A stretch of DNA of 64,000 nt. It comes from Catenuloplanes niger. GTDB lineage: Bacteria; Actinomycetota; Actinomycetes; Mycobacteriales; Micromonosporaceae. The notes below the pieces were generated by a model. The model was not told the origin of the DNA. It worked only from the letters and a program-made list of their open reading frames with translations, and ran no database searches. Made by a program: the position numbers and the translations under genes. Shown here piece by piece: positions 16,392-24,935 of the stretch; the first letter of the stretch is position 1; every line of letters begins with the position of its first letter. Where the stretch lies: contig NZ_JAVDYC010000001.1 in the NCBI RefSeq assembly GCF_031458255.1, positions 1,559,001-1,623,000 on the forward strand, read 5' to 3'.

Positions 16392-16414
16392 CCGGGCCCT
16401 CGCCGGGGGCCCGG
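16392..16414. terminator. Bidirectional terminator hairpin
   Basis: Arms CCGGGCCC (16392-16399) and GGGCCCGG (16407-16414), between the convergent hydrolase and GAF-ANTAR genes. Confidence 0.5.
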
Positions 16415-16416
16415 AA

Positions 16417-17148
16417 CTACCGCGGCTGGTTCAGGTCGATGCCGTTCGGGTCCATGACGATGGCGTGCGCGACGTCCGTCAGCCTGCGGTTGTGGCGGCG
16501 GGCGTAGGCGCGGATCAGGACGAACGCCTCGTCGACGCTGATGTTGCGGGCCTGCGCGGTCGCGCCCTTGGCCTGCTCGATGACGATCCGGCTGTTGAGC
16601 GCGCCCTGCAGCTGCTCGGTCAGCGCCTCCGCACGGCGGATGGCGCGTTCCTGCAGCAGCCCGACGGCGGCGACGTCCGCGAGAGCCTGCATGATCGCTA
16701 CATCGTCCTTCTGCAGACCGTCGCCCTTGGTGGCACCGAAGATGTTCAGTGCCCCGACCGCCTCATCGCGCAGCCGCAGCGGGAACGCGTGCACGGACTG
16801 GAAACCGGCTCCGGTCGCCCGGGGCGCGAAACGGGGCCACCGGGCGGACGCCCCGCCCAGGTCAACGTTGATCACCGGCTACCGGGTGCGGAACGCCTCC
16901 AGGCACGGGCCCTCATCGTTCTGCAACTGGAAGAGTTCCAGCAGTTTGACGTTCTCGTCCGAACCCGCCATGAACGCGAGACGGCCCCGTTGATCGGCGA
17001 GGACCACCCCGGCCGCCGCCGCGTCGACGATGCGGGCGGCCCGCTCGCTGAGCATGTCCAGGAACTCGATCAGGTCGAACTCGGCGATCAGGGTGTCGGC
17101 GACCTCGACGAAGGTGTCCGCCAATCGTTGTACGGAAACAGTGGTCAT
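16417..17148 (-). pseudogene. GAF-ANTAR regulator interrupted by an in-frame amber codon
   Basis: A complete GAF-ANTAR protein can be read in one frame from ATG 17148 (GGAGG upstream) to 16417, except for a TAG at 16879-16881. The first part (89 aa) ends GPCLEAFRTR, the second resumes PVINVDLGGASARWPRFAPRA. In family members this junction is normally R-T-G/R-Q-P-V, so the TAG most simply replaces a CAG Gln codon by one C-to-T change. The ANTAR domain at the C-terminus (IVIEQAKGATAQARNISVDEAF..IRAYARRHN) is intact and preceded by an internal ATG at 16875. Either pseudogene, sequencing error, readthrough, or two separate polypeptides. Confidence 0.8.
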
Positions 17149-17176
17149 GCCCGCCTCCAGGCTGTGGGGTGTGTGG

Positions 17177-17893
17177 TCATGGGTGATCCTGGTCGAACCT
17201 CAGGCGGCGTGCGACCACGTCCCGTGCGATCTCGCTCAGCGGCCGGTTCTCGGCGTACGCGTACGCACGCATGCGCGCCATGGCTTCGCTGATGGTCACC
17301 CCGAGCTGCACCATCACCATCCCCTGCGCCTGGAACACCTCCGCGCGATACTCGACCGCCTCCGCCAGATCGTCGCCGGTGCCGACGATGACGGCATCCT
17401 CCTGCCGGTCCAGCAGGGTGGACACCGTGACGTCCGCGAAGGCGAGGGCCAGCGGGAGCTCGTCGGCGGTCAGCGGGCCCGCGCAGTCGCGGAACACGTC
17501 GAGGACACCCATCCGCGCCGCCCCGACCTGCAGCGGGAACGCGAACACCGCGCGGACCCCGCCCTCGCGGGCCGCCGGCGTGTACATCGGCCAGCGGGCC
17601 GTCGCACCGTCGGCGAGGTCCGGGACCAGAACCGGGCGGCGCGTGGCGAACGCGTCCATGCACGGGCCCTCGCCCAGCACGAACTGCAACTCCTCGAGGT
17701 CGGCGCTCTGCTGGTCCGACGCGGCGCTCACTCCGCGTAGCCCGTCGTCGGTCATCACGCTGATGCCGGCACCGGACGCCGACAGCGCCACCGTCGCGGC
17801 CGTACACACCCGTTGCAGGAACCCGGCCGAGCCGCCCGGGCCCGCGGGCTGCAGCGCGATGAGCCCTCTGATCGACGTCGTGTGATCGTCCAT
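17177..17893 (-). CDS. GAF-ANTAR transcription antiterminator
   Basis: 238 residues from ATG 17893 (GGTGAG upstream). GAF domain about 15-165, with the family stretch FVLGEGPCMDAFATRRPVL, then an ANTAR domain about 175-232 (VFQAQGMVMVQLGVTISEAMARMRAYAYAENRPLSEIARDVV). ANTAR domains bind paired RNA stem-loops and prevent termination; GAF would sense a small ligand. It is 28 bp from the interrupted copy and in the same direction. Confidence 0.9.
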   Translation of the reverse strand: MDDHTTSIRGLIALQPAGPGGSAGFLQRVCTAATVALSASGAGISVMTDDGLRGVSAASDQQSADLEELQFVLGEGPCMDAFATRRPVLVPDLADGATARWPMYTPAAREGGVRAVFAFPLQVGAARMGVLDVFRDCAGPLTADELPLALAFADVTVSTLLDRQEDAVIVGTGDDLAEAVEYRAEVFQAQGMVMVQLGVTISEAMARMRAYAYAENRPLSEIARDVVARRLRFDQDHP

Positions 17894-17988
17894 GCCGCTC
17901 ACCGGCGCCGTGGCCCGGACTCCCGCCCGCGCCGGCCCGACGGAACAGGGCACCGGTGGAACATGTGGCCGCGCACGGCTGCACCTTT

Positions 17989-18032
17989 CACTCCAGGCAC
18001 CGCTCACTCCAGGCACCGCTTCAGGCACCACT
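17989..18032. repeat. 16-bp direct repeats upstream of a GAF-ANTAR gene
   Basis: CACTCCAGGCACCGCT occurs twice exactly (17989-18004, 18005-18020), then a degenerate third copy TCAGGCACCACT. They lie in the 256-bp spacer between two ANTAR genes and could be in the leader of the downstream gene. Confidence 0.8.
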
Positions 18033-18149
18033 TCAGGCCAGGGGCCGCCTGGGACTGGGGCAGCGACATCGGGGTCGTGAAATCGTACCAAGAACGCGAC
18101 CACGGCCGGTGCCGCCCGCCGGGCAGTCACGAAGAACGGCGGCGGGCGG

Positions 18150-18884
18150 TCAGGGCACCGCGCTCGGGTCGAAGGGCAGCCGGCAGGTTCTGACCTCGGC
18201 CACCACGTCCTGCATCGGCCGCGCGCTGCGCCGCGCGTAGTCCCGCAGCCGGTGCAGCGCGGTGGGAGCGTCGACGCCGGCCAGCTCCATCACCACGCCG
18301 ACGGCCTGCTGCACCTCCCCGGCGCGGGCCGGCAGCACGAGGTCGAGTCCGCCGGCCCGGTGCACGGGCGTGTGATCCAGAAGCACGACCGCGGCGGCCG
18401 TCGCGTACCGGCCGAGCTGCTCGCGTTCGGCGGCGGTCAGCGACCCCGCGTCCGCGCGATACGCGCTCAGTACACCGATCAGCCGATCGCCGGCCAGGAC
18501 CGGGTGGGCGAACACCGCCCGGATCGCGCGGGCCGGCGCGTGCTCGGCGAACCGCGGCCAGTTCACCCGTGCGTGCGGGCGGGCGAGATCGTCGGCCATG
18601 ACGGGAACGGCCGTGACGACGGCGTCGATGCACGGCCCTTCGCCGAGGACGGCGTGCAGATCCTCCAACTGGTCGCCGTGCGGGCCGCTGTCGCTGAGAA
18701 TGATCCGCCCGGCGTGCGCCGCGTCGACGGTCAAGACGACACCGTCGACATCCGGCATGTCCGCGTGGCACAGCGTGGCCACCGCGCCGACGCCACCGTG
18801 GGCGCGCAGCGCGGACACCAGCCGGCGCAGACGGCGCCGCTCGTCGTCCGAATGGCCGGCCGCGAGTCCGGGGTCGGCCTCCAC
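18150..18884 (-). CDS. GAF-ANTAR transcription antiterminator
   Basis: 244 residues from GTG 18884 with AAGG upstream. GAF region contains AVLGEGPCIDAVVTAVPVMADDL; the ANTAR domain near 185-240 is shorter and more diverged (EVQQAVGVVMELAGVDAPTALHRLRDYARRSARPMQDVVAEV). Third member of the run; sequence distance from its neighbours argues against a very recent duplication. Confidence 0.85.
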   Translation of the reverse strand: MEADPGLAAGHSDDERRRLRRLVSALRAHGGVGAVATLCHADMPDVDGVVLTVDAAHAGRIILSDSGPHGDQLEDLHAVLGEGPCIDAVVTAVPVMADDLARPHARVNWPRFAEHAPARAIRAVFAHPVLAGDRLIGVLSAYRADAGSLTAAEREQLGRYATAAAVVLLDHTPVHRAGGLDLVLPARAGEVQQAVGVVMELAGVDAPTALHRLRDYARRSARPMQDVVAEVRTCRLPFDPSAVP

Positions 18885-18980
18885 TACCGGCCTTGACCGG
18901 GCTCGAGTCCGGCACCGTGCCGCCGGTGGCGTACCGCACCACGGGCAGGAGTCGCCATGGTCATCGTCATCGGCTCCCTG

Positions 18981-19727
18981 CTACTCCGTCTCCGCCGCGT
19001 CGGGTGGCCGCGAATCGACGGACAGCGGCAGGGCGACCGTGATGCTGCCCGCGACCACCGCGGCCGCGAGGTCCCCCAGCCCGTCGCCGCGATCGCGCGC
19101 CAACCGCCGCATCACCGCGAACGCCGTGTCGATCTCCACGCGCAGCCGTACCGCCAACATGCCCTTGGCCCGTTCGATGACCGCCGCGTCGGCGAGCGCG
19201 GCCGCGATCTCCCCGGTGCTCGCCTGCCGCTCGGCCGGCGGCCGGGAGACCGCGACGCCGGCGGCGTCGGCGAGCGTCTGGGCGACCGCGGCGTCCGCGG
19301 CGGTCAACCCACCGGTTGACGCCCGGAACAGGTTCAGCACACCGATCGCCGTGCCACCATCACGAACGGGAACCGCGTGCGCGGCGCGCATCCCACCCGC
19401 CCGGGCCTGTGGCCCGAACTCCGGCCAGCGGTCGTCCGGCACGTCGAGGTCATGGTGGATCACCACGCGCGCGCGGCGGTGGGACTCCACGCACGGCCCG
19501 CTCCCCCGATCGAGTTCCGCGGCCTCCAGCACCCGCACCGCGTCGGAGGAGACCACCACCGAGCGCAGCACCCCACGGTCATCGGCCATCATGACGCCCA
19601 CCCCGCGGACGTCCAGCAGACGCAGGCTCCACCGGGTCAACGCGTGCGCCGCCTCGATCGTGTCGCCGTGCTCCCCCGCAGCGATCTCAGCGAGCGCCAC
19701 GGTGATCAACTTCTGTCGATCATCCAT
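18981..19727 (-). CDS. GAF-ANTAR transcription antiterminator
   Basis: 248 residues from ATG 19727; no good ribosome site, so the exact start is uncertain. GAF domain with ELDRGSGPCVESHRRARVVIHHDLD, ANTAR domain with AVIERAKGMLAVRLRVEIDTAFAVMRRLARDRGDGLGDLAAAVV. Fourth and first-transcribed member of the run 19727 to 16417, which shares direction but has spacers up to 250 bp, so there may be several promoters. Confidence 0.87.
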   Translation of the reverse strand: MDDRQKLITVALAEIAAGEHGDTIEAAHALTRWSLRLLDVRGVGVMMADDRGVLRSVVVSSDAVRVLEAAELDRGSGPCVESHRRARVVIHHDLDVPDDRWPEFGPQARAGGMRAAHAVPVRDGGTAIGVLNLFRASTGGLTAADAAVAQTLADAAGVAVSRPPAERQASTGEIAAALADAAVIERAKGMLAVRLRVEIDTAFAVMRRLARDRGDGLGDLAAAVVAGSITVALPLSVDSRPPDAAETE

Positions 19728-20162
19728 ATGATGACTGTCGATGCTCTGCACGATCCACCCCACATCACGTCGGTGAGACACCGCGCCCCTGGGGTTCGGC
19801 CACAAGCCGTCGGACCGCCACGCGTCGGACCCTCACCCTACGCCGTTCGCGGCGATGTGCCGGAACGTGGCCGCTCGCCGAGCCGCGCTCCGCTCGCCGC
19901 GGCGCACGCGAACCCGGCCGGTTCGCAGCGGCCGGGACCGCCCGAGCAGATCATCCCCGAGCAGGCGCTGCCCGGCGCGGTCGCTCCGGCGGCCCGATCC
20001 GCCGTCGGCCGGTCACCCGCCGGCCGGCATCCGGGCGAGGCCTCCCACGGCCGGCGCGCCCGGCGGCACGGGGCGAACAGGCGTACCATCGGATCGTCCG
20101 GCGCCGACGCCATCCACGTGGCGATGCCGTCGCCCGGCGAGCCCCGTTAGGGGGCAACCCGC
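19728..20162. other. Divergent spacer, GAF-ANTAR / LapA-like gene
   Basis: 435 bp without a credible gene. Contains two short GTCGGACC repeats near 19809 and 19826. No clear SigB-type promoter (GTTT - GGGTAA) was seen. Confidence 0.5.
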
Positions 20163-20468
20163 ATGTCGTCCAGCGAGGACCACATTCCGCCCGCCGATGC
20201 CATGAATCCGGCGCGGCGCACGGCGACACACCGCACCCGGACCGGCGCCGGCCGCCTCGGCAGCTGCGCCGCCGCGTCGCTCCTGGTGGTGACGATCATC
20301 TTCATGGTGCGGAACACCGGCGCCGTCGAGGCCGGCCTGCTGGGCTGGCAGGGGTCGACGCCGCTGGTGCTGGCACTGCTCAGCGCCGGCGTGGGAGCCG
20401 CGATCCTGACCGTGATGACCGGTCCGGCCCGCGTCACCCCGCCGCGCCGGCGCAACGGCGATCGCTGA
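20163..20468 (+). CDS. LapA-domain small membrane protein
   Basis: 101 residues. Basic N-terminus, transmembrane helix about 34-50 (ASLLVVTIIFMVRNTGAVE), short loop GLLGWQGSTP, second helix about 68-86, basic tail. This matches the LapA/DUF1049 layout. AGGGGG lies upstream of the ATG. Role in actinomycetes unknown; it is 70 bp before the sigma factor gene and may be cotranscribed with it. Confidence 0.8.
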   Translation: MSSSEDHIPPADAMNPARRTATHRTRTGAGRLGSCAAASLLVVTIIFMVRNTGAVEAGLLGWQGSTPLVLALLSAGVGAAILTVMTGPARVTPPRRRNGDR

Positions 20469-20487
20469 CCTTCCCATCCCACATACA

Positions 20488-20525
20488 CCGTCCGCCGCCG
20501 TGCGTACCACGCCGTCGGCGGACGG
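20488..20525 (+). promoter_or_regulatory. Leader hairpin in front of the sigma factor gene
   Basis: Perfect 10-bp arms CCGTCCGCCG (20488-20497) and CGGCGGACGG (20516-20525) with an 18-nt loop. The 3' arm runs into the GGGAGGG ribosome site (20524-20530) of the sigma factor, so folding could mask translation; it could also terminate the upstream transcript. Confidence 0.55.
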
Positions 20526-20537
20526 GAGGGACCTGCC

Positions 20538-21437
20538 ATGAGCATCACCGTTCGATCGCCGCTCCCCTCCACCCGGCCGGGGCGCCGCACCATGCCCGCG
20601 CGGTCCGCCGGCACCGCCGGCCCCGACGGGTCCACCGGCACCGCGGCACCCGGCCACGGAACGCACCCGTCGCCGGCCGATCGGAGCGTCGTCCGCGCGA
20701 TCGGCGTCCTGGCGGCGATGACCGCGGTGCCGATGGGTGACCTGGCGCGACCGGCGCTCCGCGATCGGGCGATCGAGGCGTGGCTGCCCCTGTGCCGGCG
20801 CCTCGCCCGCCGGTACCGCGGCCGCGGGGTGTCCGACGACGACCTGCTGCAGGTCGCCAGCGTCGGGCTCATCAAGGCGGTGGACAGGTACGATCCCGGC
20901 TACGGCACCGGATTCATCGGGTTCGCCGTCCCCACCGTCACCGGCGAGATCAAGCGATACTTCCGGGACCGCACGTGGGCGGTCCGCGTTCCGCGTTCCC
21001 TTCAGGACCGGCACGTCGACATCACCGCGGCGAAGGCGGAACTCACCCACGTTCTCGGCCGCTCGCCGACCGTGGCCGACGTGGCCGCGCACCTGGGCAT
21101 CACCGAGGACGAAACGCTGGACGGGTTCAGCGGCGGCCTCGCGTACCGGGCGGTCTCGTTGTCCGCCCCGGTCGGCACCGACGGACTGTTCACCCTGGCC
21201 GACACGCTCGGTGCGGAGGACCACGGATTCGCGCTGACGGACCTCAGGCTTTCGCTGAGCCCGGCCCTTGCCGGGCTCAGCGAACGGGACGCGCGGATCC
21301 TGACCATGCGCTTCTACGGCAACCTCACGCAACTGGAGATCGCCGAGCGGATCGGCCTGTCCCAGATGCACATCTCCCGGCTGATCACGCAATCCCTGTC
21401 GACGCTTCGCCGCGAGCTGTCCCACGACGACTTCTGA
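20538..21437 (+). CDS. SigB/SigF-type RNA polymerase sigma factor
   Basis: 299 residues, with GGGAGGG upstream. A disordered N-terminus of about 60 residues is followed by region 2 (VSDDDLLQVASVGLIKAVDRYDP, then FAVPTVTGEIKRYFRDRTWAVRVPR), region 3 with the family SLSAPVGTDGLFTLAD, and region 4 ending in the helix-turn-helix LTQLEIAERIGLSQMHISRL. This is the stress/sporulation group controlled by anti-sigma kinases; none is adjacent, though a SpoIIE phosphatase occurs at the far end of the window. The gene contains a perfect 15-bp-stem hairpin at 21251-21284. Confidence 0.92.
   Translation: MSITVRSPLPSTRPGRRTMPARSAGTAGPDGSTGTAAPGHGTHPSPADRSVVRAIGVLAAMTAVPMGDLARPALRDRAIEAWLPLCRRLARRYRGRGVSDDDLLQVASVGLIKAVDRYDPGYGTGFIGFAVPTVTGEIKRYFRDRTWAVRVPRSLQDRHVDITAAKAELTHVLGRSPTVADVAAHLGITEDETLDGFSGGLAYRAVSLSAPVGTDGLFTLADTLGAEDHGFALTDLRLSLSPALAGLSERDARILTMRFYGNLTQLEIAERIGLSQMHISRLITQSLSTLRRELSHDDF
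21251..21284. other. Perfect intragenic hairpin within the sigma factor gene
   Basis: TTCGCTGAGCCCGGC - CCTT - GCCGGGCTCAGCGAA: two 15-nt arms with no mismatch and a 4-nt loop, between regions 3 and 4. It encodes the linker LSLSPALAGLSE. Such a stable structure inside a coding region is unusual. Confidence 0.9.
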
Positions 21438-21455
21438 GCGGGCCGTACCGCACCA

Positions 21456-21475
21456 CGCCGGGCCGGGCCGGCGTC
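21456..21475. terminator. Terminator hairpin, sigma factor / sialidase
   Basis: Arms ACGCCGG and CCGGCGT with a 6-nt loop, in the 135-bp spacer between convergent genes. Confidence 0.45.
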
Positions 21476-21572
21476 GGGTCGCGCGGACGATCACTGTCAC
21501 GTTCCGGCCGAGGCCGTGGCCGCACCGTACCTGTCCACCGTCCGAGTGGAGCGGCACGGGCGGCCACGCCGC

Positions 21573-22790
21573 TCAGCCGGTGATCCAGGGCAGGTTCAGC
21601 TTGCGGAAGACGATCGACCGGTGTGACGTGGGGCTGTTCCCGGTGTCCTCGTTGACCTCGACGAGCGCGCCCACCGTGAAGTCAGCGGTCTTCGCCATGC
21701 TGGAGTAGCCGCCCTCCGCGACCCGGCCGGTGCCCAGCTGCGGCCACGCCGGCAGCGGGGCGGTCGCGAGGGCACGGCCGGCCGACCAGGTCTCTCCCTC
21801 ATCCGTGCTGACCCGGATCCGCATGGCCGTGCGCGTGCCGGTGCTCGCGGAGTTGAGGAAGATCAGACGCGCGGGGTCGTTGAGGTTGTACCGCAGGATC
21901 GACGCCTCCGCGTGCGGGTCCGGCAGTGCGGGTTCCGGGGCGTACGGGCCGAAGCCGCCCTCGATGGTGCCACGCGCGACCCACCTGGTCTTGGCCGTCG
22001 ACCAGACCGACCCGACCGGGGTGTCGTTGCGCATCAACCGTCCGTCGGTCAGTTCGACGAGCGTGCTCTCGCCGGTGACCTCCTGCCCGGCCGCCATCGG
22101 AGCGCTCTGGAACGTCACGCCGCCGTCGTCGCTGTAGATGTTGCGGTTCGTCGCCGGCACGATCAGCCGCCCCGACGTCGTGAGGATCCCGGCGCCCGGC
22201 CCGACCGCGTCCCAGTCCCAGACGGAGCCGTCCGCGTGCGTCCGCGGGGTCACCGCCGAGGTGAGGTCGACCGGGCCGTGCCACACCGTGCCGTCCTCGG
22301 CCTTGCTGCTGGTGAAGAGCTTGACCCGGCGTTCGCCCCACGCGCTGATCCGGGTGGTGCCCTCGTCGCCGAACTGGCTCGTGCCCGCCGCGTTCCACGA
22401 GAGAAAGAGGAAGATCGTGCCGTCGGCGCCGACCACGCTCGTCGGGTTGCCCCAGGTGCCCTGCCCCTGCCCGGTCACCTCGCCGAGCCCGGACCAGGTG
22501 GCCCCGTTGTTCTCCGAGCGCTTCACCATCATGTTGATGTTGCCGTAGTCGCGGTTGGAGGCGACCCGGCCCTCGGCGAAGGCGAGCAGGGTGCCCCGCG
22601 TGGTGCGCACCAGCGACGGGATCCGGAACGAGTGGTACGTGACGTCGTTGAAGGACTCGCCGCCGCCGTCGAAGAGCAGCAGCGCGCTCGCCGTGGGATC
22701 CGCCGCCGACGCGGCGGTGGCGGGCGCCACCAGGCCCGCGCCGAGCAGGAGGCTGAGGCCGGCGGCGAGCAGCCGGGAGTGATGTCGCAT
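21573..22790 (-). CDS. Secreted exo-alpha-sialidase, GH33-like
   Basis: 405 residues, with AAAGGGA upstream. Signal peptide to about ATAASAAD. The sialidase motif FRIPSLV (Arg56 of the arginine triad) is followed by FAEGR and at least three Asp-box-like turns (SENNGATW, SDDGGVTF, STDEGETW) of a six-bladed propeller. It should release terminal sialic acids from host or environmental glycoconjugates outside the cell. No carbohydrate-binding module follows. No sialic acid catabolic genes are in the window. Confidence 0.92.
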   Translation of the reverse strand: MRHHSRLLAAGLSLLLGAGLVAPATAASAADPTASALLLFDGGGESFNDVTYHSFRIPSLVRTTRGTLLAFAEGRVASNRDYGNINMMVKRSENNGATWSGLGEVTGQGQGTWGNPTSVVGADGTIFLFLSWNAAGTSQFGDEGTTRISAWGERRVKLFTSSKAEDGTVWHGPVDLTSAVTPRTHADGSVWDWDAVGPGAGILTTSGRLIVPATNRNIYSDDGGVTFQSAPMAAGQEVTGESTLVELTDGRLMRNDTPVGSVWSTAKTRWVARGTIEGGFGPYAPEPALPDPHAEASILRYNLNDPARLIFLNSASTGTRTAMRIRVSTDEGETWSAGRALATAPLPAWPQLGTGRVAEGGYSSMAKTADFTVGALVEVNEDTGNSPTSHRSIVFRKLNLPWITG

Positions 22791-22944
22791 GGGTCCCTTT
22801 CCGAAGGCCGGAGCAGTGATGTCGCTGTCACGTCGGCGCCGAGACTAAAGAGCGCGCGCACATTTTCCGTACACGCACGCGGGCGTGACATGTGCGCGTG
22901 CGGCGCCCGCGCTCACGCGACGGGCGCCGCACGTCAGACGGTGG

Positions 22945-24759
22945 TCACACCCGCTCGAACGCCCAGATCTGCGCCTCGTTGTCCGGCGTGACGGTCTGCT
23001 GCTCGATGGGGGAACCGAGCCCGGTGGTCATCGTCGCGACCTTCCCGCTGTGCCGGTTGACGAGGATGAACCGCGAGTCGGCCACCGGCCGCAGCGTCCA
23101 CTGCTGCCCCAGCGGATTGGCGCTGCAGGTCCGCAGCGTCAGGTCGAGACCCTCCGTCGCGTCCTGCGTGTTCGCGGCGCACAGGCCACTGCGCACGTGC
23201 ACCAGCTGCCAGTACGACCCGATCGCGTCCAGCCGGAACTGCTGCGTGGTGTTCGCACTACGCGCGGCGTGGCTGATCACCTCGCCCACCTGGGCGGCCA
23301 CCGGCGCCACCAGGCTCGCCCGGTTGCTCAGCGCGGCGATGTTGTAGACCGCGTTGTCGACCGGCCCGGCCGGGTCGGCGATCCTCGTGAAGGACCACCG
23401 CTGGTTCGCCTCACCGGTGTAGACCTGCTGGTCGACGAGGGCCCCGGCGGTGGTCGGCTGGGTCAGCGCCAGGCCGTTGCGCCAGTTCAGGATCGTGAAC
23501 GTGCCGTCCGCGTGCGGCAGGTAGGCCCACCGCATGCCGTCCTGCCCGCTGCACGGGTACTGCAGGACACGGGTTCCCACGGTCACGCCGCTGTAGGCGG
23601 TGTCCACGCAGTAGAAGCTGTCCCGGTTCTGCAACTGCAGACCGGTGTCGTACGTGACGAGCCACTTCTGGCTGGGCGCCGTGCTCGACGCCGTGGTGGC
23701 GTGCAGGTACTTCAGCGAATCCCGCACGGCGCCACCGGCCGGGTCGATGTCGAGCGCGGCGCCGGACGCCACGTTCCGAACCGAGTAGGTCCAGCCGGAG
23801 CGCGGGTAGTTCTGGTTGTCCGCGGTGGTGCCGGCCCGGAAGTACACGCTGTTGGCGGTGTTCCAGTGCGTGGCCAGGTAGGTCCCCGCCGCCGGCTGGG
23901 TGCTGAAGAAGTCGTCGAAGGCGCAGTCGGGGATCCGCTTGTGGTCGTACTGCGGGCAGTCCAGCGAGAACGTGTCGGCGTAACACATCAGGTCGAAACC
24001 CTGGTTGCAGTGCCCCGGCTCGCTGTGGTGCGGCGCGCTGTCCTGGATCGCGCCGATCGTGTGCCCGAACTCGTGCGCGATCGCGTTCGCGCCGAGGCAG
24101 TTCGGGGAGGCGTCGACCCGGGCGTACCGCACGGCCGTGTTGGCCAGGTTCGCCGCACCCGGCTGGTCGTCGTCGGTGGTCTGGGCCAGCCCGCAGACGA
24201 CCGTGGCCTCGGTGATCATCAGGTACTTGCGGTTCGAGGCGGCGTTGTAGCCGAGTGCCTTGACCGCGGCTATCGACGCGTCGAACGTCGCCAGCGCGCC
24301 CGCCGGCACCACGACGTTGCGGATCACGGCCCGGCACGAACCGTCCACGGTCTCGGTGAGGTACCTGATGTGCCGGCTGCGGCCGTGCCGGGCGGCGCCG
24401 TCGTTCCACGCCGCGTCCGTGTTGACCAGCCAGGCCTGCATGAGCGGCTGCATCGCCGCGTACCGGTCCGGCATCGACGCCTCACGCACGTACAGCACCT
24501 CGACCCGGGGCCCGGCGGTCCCGTCACAGGTGAAGCCGGTGGTCGGCTCGGCCGCGAGAGCCCGCAGCGAGTCACCGCCCACCGCCGGCACCGACGTGGC
24601 GAGCGGCCCCGTCCGTGGACCACCGAGCACCGCGCCGGGAAAGACGTCCTCGCTCACCACCGGTGCCGGCTCGCCGGGCTCGGCCGCGGCGCTGTTCGCC
24701 ACCGAACCGACTGTCACAAGTATCGCCAGCCCCAGCGTGGCGATTCTTCGCACGAACAT
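22945..24759 (-). CDS. Secreted zinc metalloprotease with two ricin-type lectin domains
   Basis: 604 residues from ATG 24759. Signal peptide to about SAAAEPG, a propeptide-like stretch, then a metalloprotease domain with H229-EFG-H233 and Gly236 (HEFGHTIGAIQDSAPHH), and a Met-turn-like DLMCYAD. The third zinc ligand expected three residues after the Gly is not His; His244 or His245 are candidates. From about 330 come two ricin B-type trefoils (QKW, QRW and QQW endings). Likely an exported protease that binds galactose-type glycans. Same direction as the sialidase, 154 bp apart. Confidence 0.87.
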   Translation of the reverse strand: MFVRRIATLGLAILVTVGSVANSAAAEPGEPAPVVSEDVFPGAVLGGPRTGPLATSVPAVGGDSLRALAAEPTTGFTCDGTAGPRVEVLYVREASMPDRYAAMQPLMQAWLVNTDAAWNDGAARHGRSRHIRYLTETVDGSCRAVIRNVVVPAGALATFDASIAAVKALGYNAASNRKYLMITEATVVCGLAQTTDDDQPGAANLANTAVRYARVDASPNCLGANAIAHEFGHTIGAIQDSAPHHSEPGHCNQGFDLMCYADTFSLDCPQYDHKRIPDCAFDDFFSTQPAAGTYLATHWNTANSVYFRAGTTADNQNYPRSGWTYSVRNVASGAALDIDPAGGAVRDSLKYLHATTASSTAPSQKWLVTYDTGLQLQNRDSFYCVDTAYSGVTVGTRVLQYPCSGQDGMRWAYLPHADGTFTILNWRNGLALTQPTTAGALVDQQVYTGEANQRWSFTRIADPAGPVDNAVYNIAALSNRASLVAPVAAQVGEVISHAARSANTTQQFRLDAIGSYWQLVHVRSGLCAANTQDATEGLDLTLRTCSANPLGQQWTLRPVADSRFILVNRHSGKVATMTTGLGSPIEQQTVTPDNEAQIWAFERV

Positions 24760-24935
24760 GCCCACCCGTTTCGATCGGAGAGACTCCGGGGGCAGAGCGC
24801 CCGGCCCGGACATCAGAAGATCTAAATCTAATGTCAGGACCGTCGCGGCGGTACGTGGTGCGCCCCGTGATCAATAGCACCGCCATCCACGGTGGACACG
24901 ACGGCCACGCTTCCGTACCGCACCCGGGCGCCGCT

